Positions 14,818-22,138 of a stretch of DNA of 24,107 bases are shown here, in pieces. Origin of the DNA: JAVBPT01 sp031549455 (lineage in GTDB: Bacteria; Bacillota; Clostridia; Lachnospirales; JAKSVV01). How positions within the stretch are numbered: the stretch's first letter is position 1; every line of letters starts with the position of its first letter. The notes beneath the pieces were generated by a model. The model was given only the letters and a program-made list of their open reading frames with translations. It was not told the origin of the DNA and made no database searches. The stretch spans positions 1-24,107 of the forward strand of contig JAVBPT010000036.1 of assembly GCA_031549455.1 (NCBI GenBank). Direction: 5' to 3'. A program made the position numbers and the translations under genes.

Positions 14818-15738
14818 ATGGCAAAAAGAATGCTAAGAGGAATTTTTCTATTTTTTGTGTTCTTTTTTTTGCAGTTTCAATCCGCTTATGCGCTACCCAG
14901 CAAGATCAGAGTTGATGAGATAATCGATGTTCTCCATGGGAAGGACGTCGATACGCTGAAGCAAAAAGAGCGGTATGAGAATTATAAGAGCAGAGAGGCA
15001 TTGTATTTTTCTCTTGAAAGCATCACAGGAAAAGGAGAGGGCGCATTAGGCGAAATCCCTCTATTTTTACAATCGGATCCATTATGGAGAAACTTCACCT
15101 ACTATTTCTCCGGTAGCAGCACAGGAACACCTATATGGGAATCTGGTTGCGGCCCCACTGCTTATTCAATGGTGGTGAGTGGTTTGCTTTCTGGAGATGC
15201 CAATCTAATCAATGTTGAAACGTTTGTTCGAACCGCTGATATGAGGTATGGTCGTCGTTATCAGTTTGCAGAAAACAGAATAGGAGTGCTCACGCCAGAC
15301 GAAGCGGCAATGCTCTTCGCACATGAGGAACAACACATCTCCTCAGGGACTACCTGGGCAGCCTTTGCACTGATCACCAATCAATATTTTGGGGAGTTAT
15401 TGACATGCGAGCAGATGGCAGCTAGCCCGGACCGAATTCAAAAGGCGCTTGAAGAGGAGAAAGTGGTGATCCTAAGAGCGGGGGAAGGATACTTTACGAG
15501 CAAGGGTCACTACATTGTACTCACCGGTCTAAAAATGATAAATGGTGAATACTATGCCCGAGTGAATGATCCAAACCAAAACGGGAATCTAAACGGGAGA
15601 TGGATAAGGATTACAAATGGGGATTTCATTGCCGAGAAGCTGGAAGAAGGGGATGCCTACTATTTTAGATTAAACCTTTTTCAAGATGGTACGGCAGCGA
15701 ACACAAATCAAATGTGGATTTTTGGAAAGAAATCATAA
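14818..15738 (+). CDS. Secreted C39-like (Peptidase_C39_2) cysteine peptidase
   Basis: This is a 306-aa protein with a signal peptide (GIFLFFVFFFLQFQSAYA). The papain-like domain covers about 80-300. It opens with IPLFLQSDPLWRN, where Q85 fits the oxyanion position, then C111 in ESGCGPTAYSM, H231 in KGHYIVLTG and N250/D251 in VNDPNQN complete the triad. C39_2 proteins include wall-associated or bacteriocin-type peptidases. The substrate here is unknown, and cell-wall peptide or a partner precursor are both possible. A poorly defined N-terminal helix region (about 28-75) precedes the domain. It starts 1 nt after the previous stop, so it is co-translated with the dead M23-like protein: a live hydrolase beside a dead one. 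Confidence 0.88.
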   Translation: MAKRMLRGIFLFFVFFFLQFQSAYALPSKIRVDEIIDVLHGKDVDTLKQKERYENYKSREALYFSLESITGKGEGALGEIPLFLQSDPLWRNFTYYFSGSSTGTPIWESGCGPTAYSMVVSGLLSGDANLINVETFVRTADMRYGRRYQFAENRIGVLTPDEAAMLFAHEEQHISSGTTWAAFALITNQYFGELLTCEQMAASPDRIQKALEEEKVVILRAGEGYFTSKGHYIVLTGLKMINGEYYARVNDPNQNGNLNGRWIRITNGDFIAEKLEEGDAYYFRLNLFQDGTAANTNQMWIFGKKS

Positions 15739-15746
15739 GGTTTGTA

Positions 15747-15775
15747 TTGACAAAAACTAGAAAAAATGATAAAAT
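15747..15775 (+). promoter_or_regulatory. Promoter of the VirB6-like gene
   Basis: TTGACA (15747-15752), exactly 17 bp, TAAAAT (15770-15775). It lies just after the stop of the C39-like gene and inside the upstream extension of the next reading frame, so the transcript begins near 15782 and translation cannot start at 15714. Confidence 0.85.
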
Positions 15776-15794
15776 GTACGCTAAAGAGGAAAAA

Positions 15795-18425
15795 ATGGAT
15801 AAAAATGGTATGAAAAAGTTCTATATATTCTTATTGCTAGTTATCAGTTTATTGTTATTCATACCGGGAGTCTGTGTTTTCGCAGACGATGCATCCTATA
15901 CCATCGTAGAGAATGAAGATATCACCAACTTATTAAATGGGCTTGAGTCTCCGGTTGAAGATCTCAATACCCAAGAGGTCACAAACAGGGTGAACTCAGG
16001 AATTGATCGACAAGGAATGGATGTGATGCAAACCAATATCGTCAAGTTCAGAGATGTCTTTCTTACTTTCATGGGTCCAATTGTTGGTTTTCTAATATTC
16101 ATTATGGTCTTGTGGACTGGATTCTTTGCAATTGCAAAGAGTGGAAATTCGAAAGAGCGTGTTTTGGTTGCGGAGAAACTGAAGCACATCATTATTGGTG
16201 CCTTGATATTTGGAACCATTGTACTCATTTTTAGTCTCATTGTCCGATTCCAATTTGAATCGATTCAGTCGAGCATGGAGGTTGAGACGCAGCTTGAAGA
16301 GATTGTAAACCCAGAGCCGATCGGACAAAACTGGATCGTCAATATTATTGAGAGCATTTTCAAATGGATTGCAAGAAGCATTGAGAGTATCCTCTATTCA
16401 CTTGCCAGATTTCTGGGAGGGACCTGGTGGTTGGGAGATCGAACCGCACAGGAGGATACCAGTGATCCGTTTAATCTGGGCCAGCTTATCTTTTTTGAAC
16501 ATTTCGGGAATACCATTCCCGATATCAACAGCAAGGCTGCAGGGGAATCCATTTTCACAGCGCCATTTGGGGAGAAAGAATATGCGAGATACTTATGGGC
16601 CTATTTGCTACTTTCATTTGTAGCGATTCCGCTCATGCTTATTGCGCTGGTCAAATTTGCAATTGAATTTATTGTATTCTCTGGAAACTATGAAAAACTA
16701 GCCGAAACCAAGCAAGGAGCGTTAAGAATTTGCATGGGTATCCTGCTGATTGCCTTGGGACCGCATCTTTTTAAGATTATTCTTATGATCTGTAATATGA
16801 TGGTCTTCTTCATTCCGGTTGATATTAGTAAGAATTTCTGGAATGCAGATGGATTTAGTATAGAGCATGCAAATGGACTTTTATCTGTGATTACCTGCCT
16901 ATGGTGGATTTTTATAAAATTTAAAATCGTGCTCGTTTTCTTGGTAAGAAAGATTATGTTAACCGTAATGTTTATTGCCATCCCAGTGGTTACTGGTATC
17001 TGGACGATTAGTAGTAAGTTCAGAGCGATGCAGCTATGGATCGGGGAAACCCTGACCAATGCTGTAACTCAGTTCTGCTATGCATTGGTGTTTTTCCTGG
17101 GAACAGCCATCCTCGGAAATGGCAATACCAATCCATTCTTTACCCTCATTTGGTTTAGTATGATGATTGAACTAGCAGACTTCTTTAAAGAATCCTTCCA
17201 AGGACTATTCCAAAAATGGGGCGGAATCGACGAAACCAGAGTGGCAACTGGCATGGCTGGCATGGCTGGCAAATGGGCGCTTTCTGCCAACGCTTCTGTA
17301 CAAAGCAAACTGTTTGACGGGGAAAGGGTGCATCCGGTACCTAGGTTATTTGGGAATGCTATGGCGCTTGGCAAGTTTGCAATGACAGGAAATGCGGAAG
17401 AATATATGTCTAAAGGGGCAGCCGGTAAAAAGTATTATGCAAACCTTGGTAAAGTAGGGTCAGAAGACATTCACACCGCTCACTACTTAATGGGAACAGA
17501 AGAATACAAAGAGGCGGCTCAATCGGAAAAAGGAAGAGTTTTATTGGATCAATATAAAAAGCTTGGAGAACTAAAAAGGCAAAAGGCAAAGCCAAGTATT
17601 ATTAAAGACAAGGAAAATCAGATCAATGCTTGGCGTATTCAGCAGAATGATGCTGGACTTGACTTCATCGCCAACATAAAGGGCATTGAAACATCCGGTA
17701 TTGAGAAGCTAAAGCTAAAAGGCGTGGGATATCCATACTACAAGGCAGAGACCAAGAGACACCTATTCTCTTCGGTTGGTAAGGGAATGGAAGATCGAAT
17801 GGAAGAAAAAATGGTCAATCTGGCAACGGATCCTCATTACATAAAAGATCCATCTAAGATCTATGATCTTTTTGCCAAAACAGTTCCGATGAGTCCAAAT
17901 CGTATTAGTGAGGAAAACAGTACGGTGTTTGAAGGGCAATATGCGAAACAAGATGGAAAGATTGTTGCAGGAACAGGGGCCTTTACACCTCCAGAGGTTG
18001 CATATCAAAACATGAGGAATCCATTAAATAGCCAACGTGTGGCCAACTTTGAAATCGGGGAGGCAAACTTTATTGGTGCCAACTTTAAAACACCAGAGGA
18101 AATGCAAAATATGATGATGAACGTGAGTGCAAGTGTTCAAAGCATGATGGCAATGATGGAAAATCAAAAGGGAACACTGGCTGCTCCGAACCTGTCTCTT
18201 ACAGAAAAGTCAGAGGTGTTACGAAGTGGATACACCGACTTAAACCGACATAGAGAGTTGCTGTATGAGTTGATTTCGAATTCTCAACTGACGGGAGAAG
18301 GCGTGGTCAAAGCCAATGATCAGATCTCAGGTTTCTCAGAACAATTAAGTCGAAACAACGAGGATTTGGTAAAGCAAATGGGCGTTGGAATGCCGAAGAA
18401 CATTCGACCTACACAGATACGATAA
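15795..18425 (+). CDS. VirB6/TrbL-like polytopic membrane protein with N-terminal VirB2-like hairpin
   Basis: This is an 876-aa protein. A signal peptide (KKFYIFLLLVISLLLFIPGVCVFA) precedes about 60 exported residues. Then come two hydrophobic helices joined by a short basic loop (FMGPIVGFLIFIMVLWTGFFAI and IIIGALIFGTIVLIFSLIV), the plan of VirB2/TrbC pilins. Five to seven more membrane segments follow to about residue 480, including LVRKIMLTVMFIAIPVVTGIW and LWIGETLTNAVTQF, which resemble the conserved core of Firmicute VirB6/TrbL channels. The final 380 residues are soluble, charged and helical with Met-rich stretches (GMAGMAGK; MQNMMMNV). VirB6 forms the inner-membrane channel of type IV secretion systems. 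ATG 15795 has AGAGGA just upstream and lies after the promoter. A terminator follows. Confidence 0.78.
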   Translation: MDKNGMKKFYIFLLLVISLLLFIPGVCVFADDASYTIVENEDITNLLNGLESPVEDLNTQEVTNRVNSGIDRQGMDVMQTNIVKFRDVFLTFMGPIVGFLIFIMVLWTGFFAIAKSGNSKERVLVAEKLKHIIIGALIFGTIVLIFSLIVRFQFESIQSSMEVETQLEEIVNPEPIGQNWIVNIIESIFKWIARSIESILYSLARFLGGTWWLGDRTAQEDTSDPFNLGQLIFFEHFGNTIPDINSKAAGESIFTAPFGEKEYARYLWAYLLLSFVAIPLMLIALVKFAIEFIVFSGNYEKLAETKQGALRICMGILLIALGPHLFKIILMICNMMVFFIPVDISKNFWNADGFSIEHANGLLSVITCLWWIFIKFKIVLVFLVRKIMLTVMFIAIPVVTGIWTISSKFRAMQLWIGETLTNAVTQFCYALVFFLGTAILGNGNTNPFFTLIWFSMMIELADFFKESFQGLFQKWGGIDETRVATGMAGMAGKWALSANASVQSKLFDGERVHPVPRLFGNAMALGKFAMTGNAEEYMSKGAAGKKYYANLGKVGSEDIHTAHYLMGTEEYKEAAQSEKGRVLLDQYKKLGELKRQKAKPSIIKDKENQINAWRIQQNDAGLDFIANIKGIETSGIEKLKLKGVGYPYYKAETKRHLFSSVGKGMEDRMEEKMVNLATDPHYIKDPSKIYDLFAKTVPMSPNRISEENSTVFEGQYAKQDGKIVAGTGAFTPPEVAYQNMRNPLNSQRVANFEIGEANFIGANFKTPEEMQNMMMNVSASVQSMMAMMENQKGTLAAPNLSLTEKSEVLRSGYTDLNRHRELLYELISNSQLTGEGVVKANDQISGFSEQLSRNNEDLVKQMGVGMPKNIRPTQIR

Positions 18426-18430
18426 GTATG

Positions 18431-18462
18431 AGGATCGGGAAGCAATTTTCCGATTCTTTTTT
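18431..18462 (+). terminator. Terminator after the VirB6-like gene
   Basis: Stem AGGATCGGGAA pairs with TTTCCGATTCT (G-U pairs allowed) around GCAAT, ending in a T run to 18462. Confidence 0.8.
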
Positions 18463-18485
18463 GTGCCTAAATATGACTAACCCTA

Positions 18486-18514
18486 TTTACATTCTGCCTG
18501 GGCTGATATATAAT
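18486..18514 (+). promoter_or_regulatory. Promoter of the 92-aa membrane protein gene
   Basis: TTTACA (18486-18491), 17-bp spacer, TATAAT (18509-18514). Confidence 0.85.
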
Positions 18515-18562
18515 CTAGATATATAAATTTTAAGAACTATTACAATAAAGGAGGAAAACGTA

Positions 18563-18841
18563 ATGGCGGCGCAGGTATTTTTTTGCATCGTGTTTGGCAT
18601 CTACCTCGGCGTGACCCTGTACTGTTTTTGGGTGCATCCTAAAAAGAATTTTTTGAGAAAAAATGATCTCCTCCTTATCATCATGCTAGCTGAAATTGTG
18701 ATCTCTATTCTGGGATTTGGATCGATCTTTTCAGTGGCGAAAGATGATTGGGGACTAGTGGTTCTCTTAGCCTTTTTTGGCTTCGTGGGATGTATCACAC
18801 TAGCCATGCAGATCAACAATCAAAGGCCCTTTATCAAATAG
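18563..18841 (+). CDS. Small three-TM membrane protein, unknown
   Basis: This is a 92-aa hydrophobic protein with three predicted spans: VFFCIVFGIYLGVTLYCFWV, LLLIIMLAEIVISILGFGSIF and GLVVLLAFFGFVGCITLAM. They are separated by a basic loop (HPKKNFLRKND) and a short acidic one. GGAGG lies 9 nt before the ATG. It has its own promoter and its own terminator, so it is a single-gene unit. No family is recognised. It stands at the end of the envelope-protein run and may belong to it, but nothing in its sequence proves that. Confidence 0.8.
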   Translation: MAAQVFFCIVFGIYLGVTLYCFWVHPKKNFLRKNDLLLIIMLAEIVISILGFGSIFSVAKDDWGLVVLLAFFGFVGCITLAMQINNQRPFIK

Positions 18842-18853
18842 TTTCTACTGCTT

Positions 18854-18880
18854 AATATCCGGTTCGCCGGATATTTTTTT
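18854..18880 (+). terminator. UUCG-loop terminator after the 92-aa gene
   Basis: AATATCCGG/CCGGATATT makes a perfect 9-bp stem closed by the stable TTCG tetraloop (18863-18866), followed by seven T residues. Confidence 0.95.
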
Positions 18881-18884
18881 GGTC

Positions 18885-18913
18885 TATACAAAGGGAAAAA
18901 AGAATGATATACT
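18885..18913 (+). promoter_or_regulatory. Promoter of the DUF951 gene
   Basis: TATACA (18885-18890), 17-bp spacer, TATACT (18908-18913). A start at 18933 leaves a leader of about 13 nt with the ribosome site directly in it. Confidence 0.6.
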
Positions 18914-18932
18914 GGTTATAAGTGGAGAACAT

Positions 18933-19130
18933 ATGGAAATACAAACCTTCCACATCGGAGATGTGGTACAATTAAAAAAACAACACCCCTGTGGGAGCGC
19001 TGACTGGGAAGTGGTCCGTATTGGTGCAGACTTTAAGATCAAATGTCAGGGATGCGCTCATATTGTGATCATTCCAAGGCATGAGTTTCAGAAAAAAATA
19101 AAGAAGATCATCAGCAAAAAAGAGGAGTAA
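18933..19130 (+). CDS. DUF951 family protein
   Basis: This is a 65-aa soluble, basic protein of the DUF951 (YyzM-like) family, conserved in Firmicutes and of unknown role. It is recognised by the FHIGDVVQLKKQHPCGSADWEV start and the DFKIKCQGCAHIVIIPR core. Three cysteines (HPCGS and CQGC) could bind a metal. A longer frame upstream (from 18879) lacks a ribosome site and overlaps the previous terminator. GGAG lies 6 nt before ATG 18933. The stop codon sits in the loop of a bidirectional terminator. Confidence 0.85.
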   Translation: MEIQTFHIGDVVQLKKQHPCGSADWEVVRIGADFKIKCQGCAHIVIIPRHEFQKKIKKIISKKEE

Positions 19131-19141
19131 TTCCTCTTTTT
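19117..19141. terminator. Bidirectional terminator between DUF951 and the convergent gene
   Basis: AAAAAGAGGA pairs with TCCTCTTTTT around GTAAT. The A and T tracts on both sides make it work in either direction. It includes the stop of the DUF951 gene and lies at the 3' end of the minus-strand gene. Confidence 0.8.
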
Positions 19142-19646
19142 AAAATTTTAAAACCACTTTAAAATCATTTTCTATAAAATAATGGGTATCTACTTTTTCG
19201 CGATTTAGGAGTTTGAATAAGAAATCAAAGAAGTGTTTGATGTTTTCAAGCTCTTCATTTTTATTGAAACAAATCTCGATATTTAGGGTGCCATCATAGT
19301 AAAGATGAACCCGGATGTCTTCTACATGATATGCCTCTTTTAGATAAGTTGAACACCGATCTAAGATCGAGTTAATGAGAGACAGATTCTTGGTAAGCTC
19401 TTTATCTTTTAAGTCATCGCCATAGGTTATGCGGAACCCCTCTTTTTTAAAGATGTCTTCCACAGTAAACTTTTCTATAAAGGTGGGAAGACTCATGGCA
19501 TATAAATTAATGCCTTCCTTGAAGTTGTTTAGGATATGTGGGTTGTACTTACAGCCTAAGGACTCGATATAGGTTTGATACATCTCATTTAAAACAATAT
19601 AAAGATTTTTTAAATTATCAATGTCTTTCTTGTTATATTCTCCCAC
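19140..19646 (-). CDS. Uncharacterised 168-aa protein or continuation of the upstream response regulator
   Basis: This encodes a soluble, charged protein of mixed helix and strand that I do not recognise. Helices dominate the first 110 residues, then VHLYYDGTLNIEICFN looks like a strand pair, and FFDFLFKLLN like a helix. The nominal start (19646) is a GTG whose only Shine-Dalgarno-like sequence (AGAGG) ends 2 nt before it, which is too close. The same frame is open upstream for 15 more codons, with no ATG, GTG or TTG, directly to the TAA of the response-regulator gene. The true start is therefore uncertain, and this may be the broken C-terminal part of one longer gene. Confidence 0.6.
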   Translation of the reverse strand: MGEYNKKDIDNLKNLYIVLNEMYQTYIESLGCKYNPHILNNFKEGINLYAMSLPTFIEKFTVEDIFKKEGFRITYGDDLKDKELTKNLSLINSILDRCSTYLKEAYHVEDIRVHLYYDGTLNIEICFNKNEELENIKHFFDFLFKLLNREKVDTHYFIENDFKVVLKF

Positions 19647-19691
19647 ATCCTCTTTAAAGTGAATGATCTGTCTATAGATGGTATTTTTTTG

Positions 19692-20090
19692 TTAAAGATT
19701 CTCTTTTTCTTTTACCTGAGACTTTAGAAACTCAGAGTATTCTTCCGCCGCTGTGATGGTATCTAGAAGGTCATTCTTCTTCCAAGGCTTTAGTAAAAAG
19801 CTATGAAGATTTAAAATTCGGATATCATTAATTACCCTTGAAAGATGAGTGAAGTCTGAGATAACAATCTTTACAATCGAAGGGTTCATTTTCTGTATGC
19901 TCTCAAGAAGTTCTATAAAATCCGAATTGGTGATATCAATAAAAACAATATCAATCTTTTCCTTTTCAATGATGGCATAGGTATCATTGATGGTAGAAGA
20001 GTAAAAACCAGTCTTACCCACTTCTAGCAGAAATCTTTTGATGGATTCCAAAATACTGGTTTCTGAATCCACGAATAGAATATTTGACAT
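19692..20090 (-). CDS. Response regulator receiver-domain protein
   Basis: This is a 132-aa single REC domain. The acidic pocket is D8 and E10 in FVDSET, the phosphoacceptor is D52 in IVFID, the switch residue is S78 and the invariant lysine is K101 in LLKPWK. The pocket has a Ser (S9) where most REC domains have the second acidic residue, with E10 possibly compensating. The last part (EEYSEFLKSQVKEKENL) is a linker helix like those leading to a fused output domain, but a TAA ends the frame. GGAGG lies 6 nt before the ATG. No kinase gene is adjacent. It is divergent from gltX. Confidence 0.88.
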   Translation of the reverse strand: MSNILFVDSETSILESIKRFLLEVGKTGFYSSTINDTYAIIEKEKIDIVFIDITNSDFIELLESIQKMNPSIVKIVISDFTHLSRVINDIRILNLHSFLLKPWKKNDLLDTITAAEEYSEFLKSQVKEKENL

Positions 20091-20114
20091 TGAGTGCCTC
20101 CAAGTTTTAAGAAT

Positions 20115-20142
20115 AAAATAACATAATTAAAAATAAAATCAA
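20115..20142 (-). promoter_or_regulatory. Candidate promoter of the response-regulator gene
   Basis: On the minus strand TTGATT (20142-20137), 16-bp spacer, TATTTT (20120-20115). The -10 is weak, but the -35 and spacing repeat the pattern at 5842 and 9049. Confidence 0.4.
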
Positions 20143-20180
20143 TACTTTTTGTGGGCATCGAACAAAATTTATGTTTTTGC

Positions 20181-20209
20181 TTGCCAAATTTATAAAAAAA
20201 TCTTATAAT
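20181..20209 (+). promoter_or_regulatory. Promoter of gltX
   Basis: TTGCCA (20181-20186), 17-bp spacer, TATAAT (20204-20209). It lies inside the upstream extension of the gltX frame and rules out a start at 20171. No T-box-like leader is present, since only about 20 nt separate the predicted start from the ribosome site. Confidence 0.85.
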
Positions 20210-20236
20210 CTATATATAAAATTTAGGGAGGTTTAC

Positions 20237-21673
20237 GTGGTAAGAACAAGATTTGCACCAAGTCCAACCGGATACATGCATCTGGGAAACATCAGAAGTG
20301 CTCTTTATACCTATCTAATAGCCAAAAAAGACAATGGGACGTTTGTATTGAGAATCGAAGATACGGACCGAAATAGGTACGTGGAAGGAGCGATTGATAA
20401 GATTTATTCAGATCTGGCATACCTAGGTTTCAACTGGGATGAAGGCCCGGATATCGGAGGGGATTTTGGACCCTATATTCAAAGCGAACGAAGAGAGATT
20501 TATCATAAATACGTCAATCGGTTGCTTGAGAGCGGCCACGCTTACTACTGCTTTTGTTCAGAAGAACGGCTTGAAAATCTGAGAGAAGAGTACACCAAAA
20601 AAGGTCTCAATTTCATGTATGATGGCCTTTGCAAAGGTGTGAGCATGGAGGAAGCGAAAAAGAGAATGGAAGCGGGGGAAAAACCGGTGATTCGCTTCAA
20701 GATGCCTAAAGTGGGCACCACTAGCTACCATGATGAGATTTTTGGTGAGCTTACCTTTGCGAACAGTGAGCTGGATGACATCGTGCTGATTAAATCGGAC
20801 GGTTATCCAACCTACAACTTTGCGAACGTGGTGGATGACACCGAAATGAAGATTACTCATGTGGTGAGGGGGAATGAATACATCTCCTCCACACCGAAAT
20901 ATAAGCTGATTTATGATGCGTTGGGTCTTCCGATGCCAACTGTGGTGCATCTGCCAATGGTAAATAAGCCAGACGGATCCGGGAAAAAGCTGGGAAAAAG
21001 AGACGGGGATGTTACACTTGACCAATATATTGAGAAGGGTTACCTAAAAGAGGCGGTGATCAACTTTATATCCCTGCTTGGATGGAGCCCAGGTGGGGAA
21101 GAGGAAATCTTTACACTGGAGGAGCTAGTTTCTAGGTTTCATATTAAGGGAATCAGTAAATCCCCGGCGGTTTATGATCAAAACAAGCTCAACTGGATGA
21201 ATGGGATTTACATCCGAAAAGAGCCCATCGAGGAGATCACCACACTTTCCGTTCCTTACTTTGTAAAGGAGGGGCTACTAACAGAGAAAGAAGCCGAAGA
21301 AAGAATGGAGTGGTTAAAGATGGTGGTAGAGGCAGTGAGAAAAAACGTAATCACCCTATCAGAGATTCCAGAGCATGCCAAAATCTTTTTTGGAGATAGC
21401 GTGGTGATAGAGGAAGAGGCAAAAGAGGTGCTTGAGCCAGAAAGCGCGAAGACAGTGATCAAAGCGTTCTGCGACAAGGTCAAAACAAACGAGATCACAG
21501 AAGAGTTTGGGAAGACGGTGTTTAAGGAGATTCAAACGGAGACAGGAATCAAAGGAAAGGAACTTTACATGCCAATCCGTGTGGCCCTTACAGGGCAATG
21601 CCATGGGCCGGAGATGCTAGAGATTCTTATGATTCTTGGAAAAGAAAATATGTTAAAGAGAGCAGAAAGATAA
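20237..21673 (+). CDS. gltX: Glutamyl-tRNA synthetase
   Basis: This is a 478-aa class I aminoacyl-tRNA synthetase that charges tRNA-Glu (and in most Firmicutes also tRNA-Gln, later amidated by GatCAB). The HIGH-type site is FAPSPTGYMHLGN at residues 6-18. The KMSKS-type loop is KLGKRDGD. The tRNA-binding helical C-terminal domain follows with the usual SPAVYDQNKLNWMNG motif. The length is normal for the family. Translation starts at GTG 20237, with GGGAGG 5 nt upstream, and the product begins with the typical VRTRFAPSPTG after the initiator Met. The gene is monocistronic. Its substrate tRNA-Glu lies at 797. Confidence 0.96.
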   Translation: MVRTRFAPSPTGYMHLGNIRSALYTYLIAKKDNGTFVLRIEDTDRNRYVEGAIDKIYSDLAYLGFNWDEGPDIGGDFGPYIQSERREIYHKYVNRLLESGHAYYCFCSEERLENLREEYTKKGLNFMYDGLCKGVSMEEAKKRMEAGEKPVIRFKMPKVGTTSYHDEIFGELTFANSELDDIVLIKSDGYPTYNFANVVDDTEMKITHVVRGNEYISSTPKYKLIYDALGLPMPTVVHLPMVNKPDGSGKKLGKRDGDVTLDQYIEKGYLKEAVINFISLLGWSPGGEEEIFTLEELVSRFHIKGISKSPAVYDQNKLNWMNGIYIRKEPIEEITTLSVPYFVKEGLLTEKEAEERMEWLKMVVEAVRKNVITLSEIPEHAKIFFGDSVVIEEEAKEVLEPESAKTVIKAFCDKVKTNEITEEFGKTVFKEIQTETGIKGKELYMPIRVALTGQCHGPEMLEILMILGKENMLKRAER

Positions 21674-21676
21674 AAA

Positions 21677-21710
21677 GGAGACACCTTGAGATTTCGGGGT
21701 GTCTTCTATT
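21677..21710 (+). terminator. Weak terminator after gltX
   Basis: AGACACC (21679-21685) pairs with GGTGTCT (21698-21704) around a 12-nt loop, followed by the short tail TCTATT. The U tract is poor, so the call is tentative. Confidence 0.55.
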
Positions 21711-21754
21711 GGGAAAAACACTGGATGGACGAAAATAAAATGCTTGTCATAAAA

Positions 21755-22033
21755 TCAAGAGAGGTGTGTGAGTAAATAATAGACACAGAAAAGATTGATC
21801 AAAAACACAATGGGGATACCGATTAGAAAAAGATAGTGTCTGGTTTTGTGTCTAAACTGAAACATGCCTAAGTAGATGCCTAGGCTACCAAAGCATAGAG
21901 CGAGTATAAAGAGAGATTTTTCGCGAATGCGATAGGCATTTTGAATGGCTTTTCTTTTATCGATGTACATCACAAGAAAACTTATGAGATTGATAATCAA
22001 GAGGTAGGAAAGGAGCGCTTCTTTATAATTCAT
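21755..22033 (-). CDS. DUF1294 family small membrane protein
   Basis: This is a 92-aa protein with three membrane spans and the DUF1294 signature: YIDKRKA just after the first span, RIREKSLF before the second, GSLGIYLGMFQFRHKTRH between the second and third, then a final hydrophobic span. The family is common in bacteria and its function is unknown. The frame extends to a GTG at 22045, but AAGGTGG covers that codon and lies 8 nt before ATG 22033, so I use 22033. Confidence 0.85.
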   Translation of the reverse strand: MNYKEALLSYLLIINLISFLVMYIDKRKAIQNAYRIREKSLFILALCFGSLGIYLGMFQFRHKTRHYLFLIGIPIVFLINLFCVYYLLTHLS

Positions 22034-22046
22034 AAAATAGTCCACC

Positions 22047-22075
22047 TTGCATAAAATAATTTATTATGATATAGT
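22047..22075 (+). promoter_or_regulatory. Promoter of the nucleotidyltransferase-uvrA pair
   Basis: TTGCAT (22047-22052), 17-bp spacer, TATAGT (22070-22075). It overlaps the 5' end region of the divergent DUF1294 gene. Confidence 0.6.
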
Positions 22076-22138
22076 TTTTTTAATTATACATTAAAAAAAA
22101 TGAAAGTACACGAAATGATTGAAAGATTGGGAGGAATT

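Noticed and set aside
15714..15794. Upstream extension of the VirB6-like frame overlapping the C39-like gene
   Set aside because: A strong promoter lies inside it and the signal peptide begins after ATG 15795, so the extension is not translated.
17248..17272. Short tandem repeat ATGGCTGGC in the VirB6-like gene
   Set aside because: Two copies only, in frame as GMAGMAG, best explained as a flexible small-residue helix stretch rather than a mobile or regulatory repeat.
20171..20236. Upstream extension of gltX (22 codons)
   Set aside because: It contains the promoter, and the conserved N terminus begins at GTG 20237 behind GGGAGG.
20101..20236. T-box leader for gltX
   Set aside because: The predicted transcript start is only about 20 nt before the GTG, leaving no room for a T-box.
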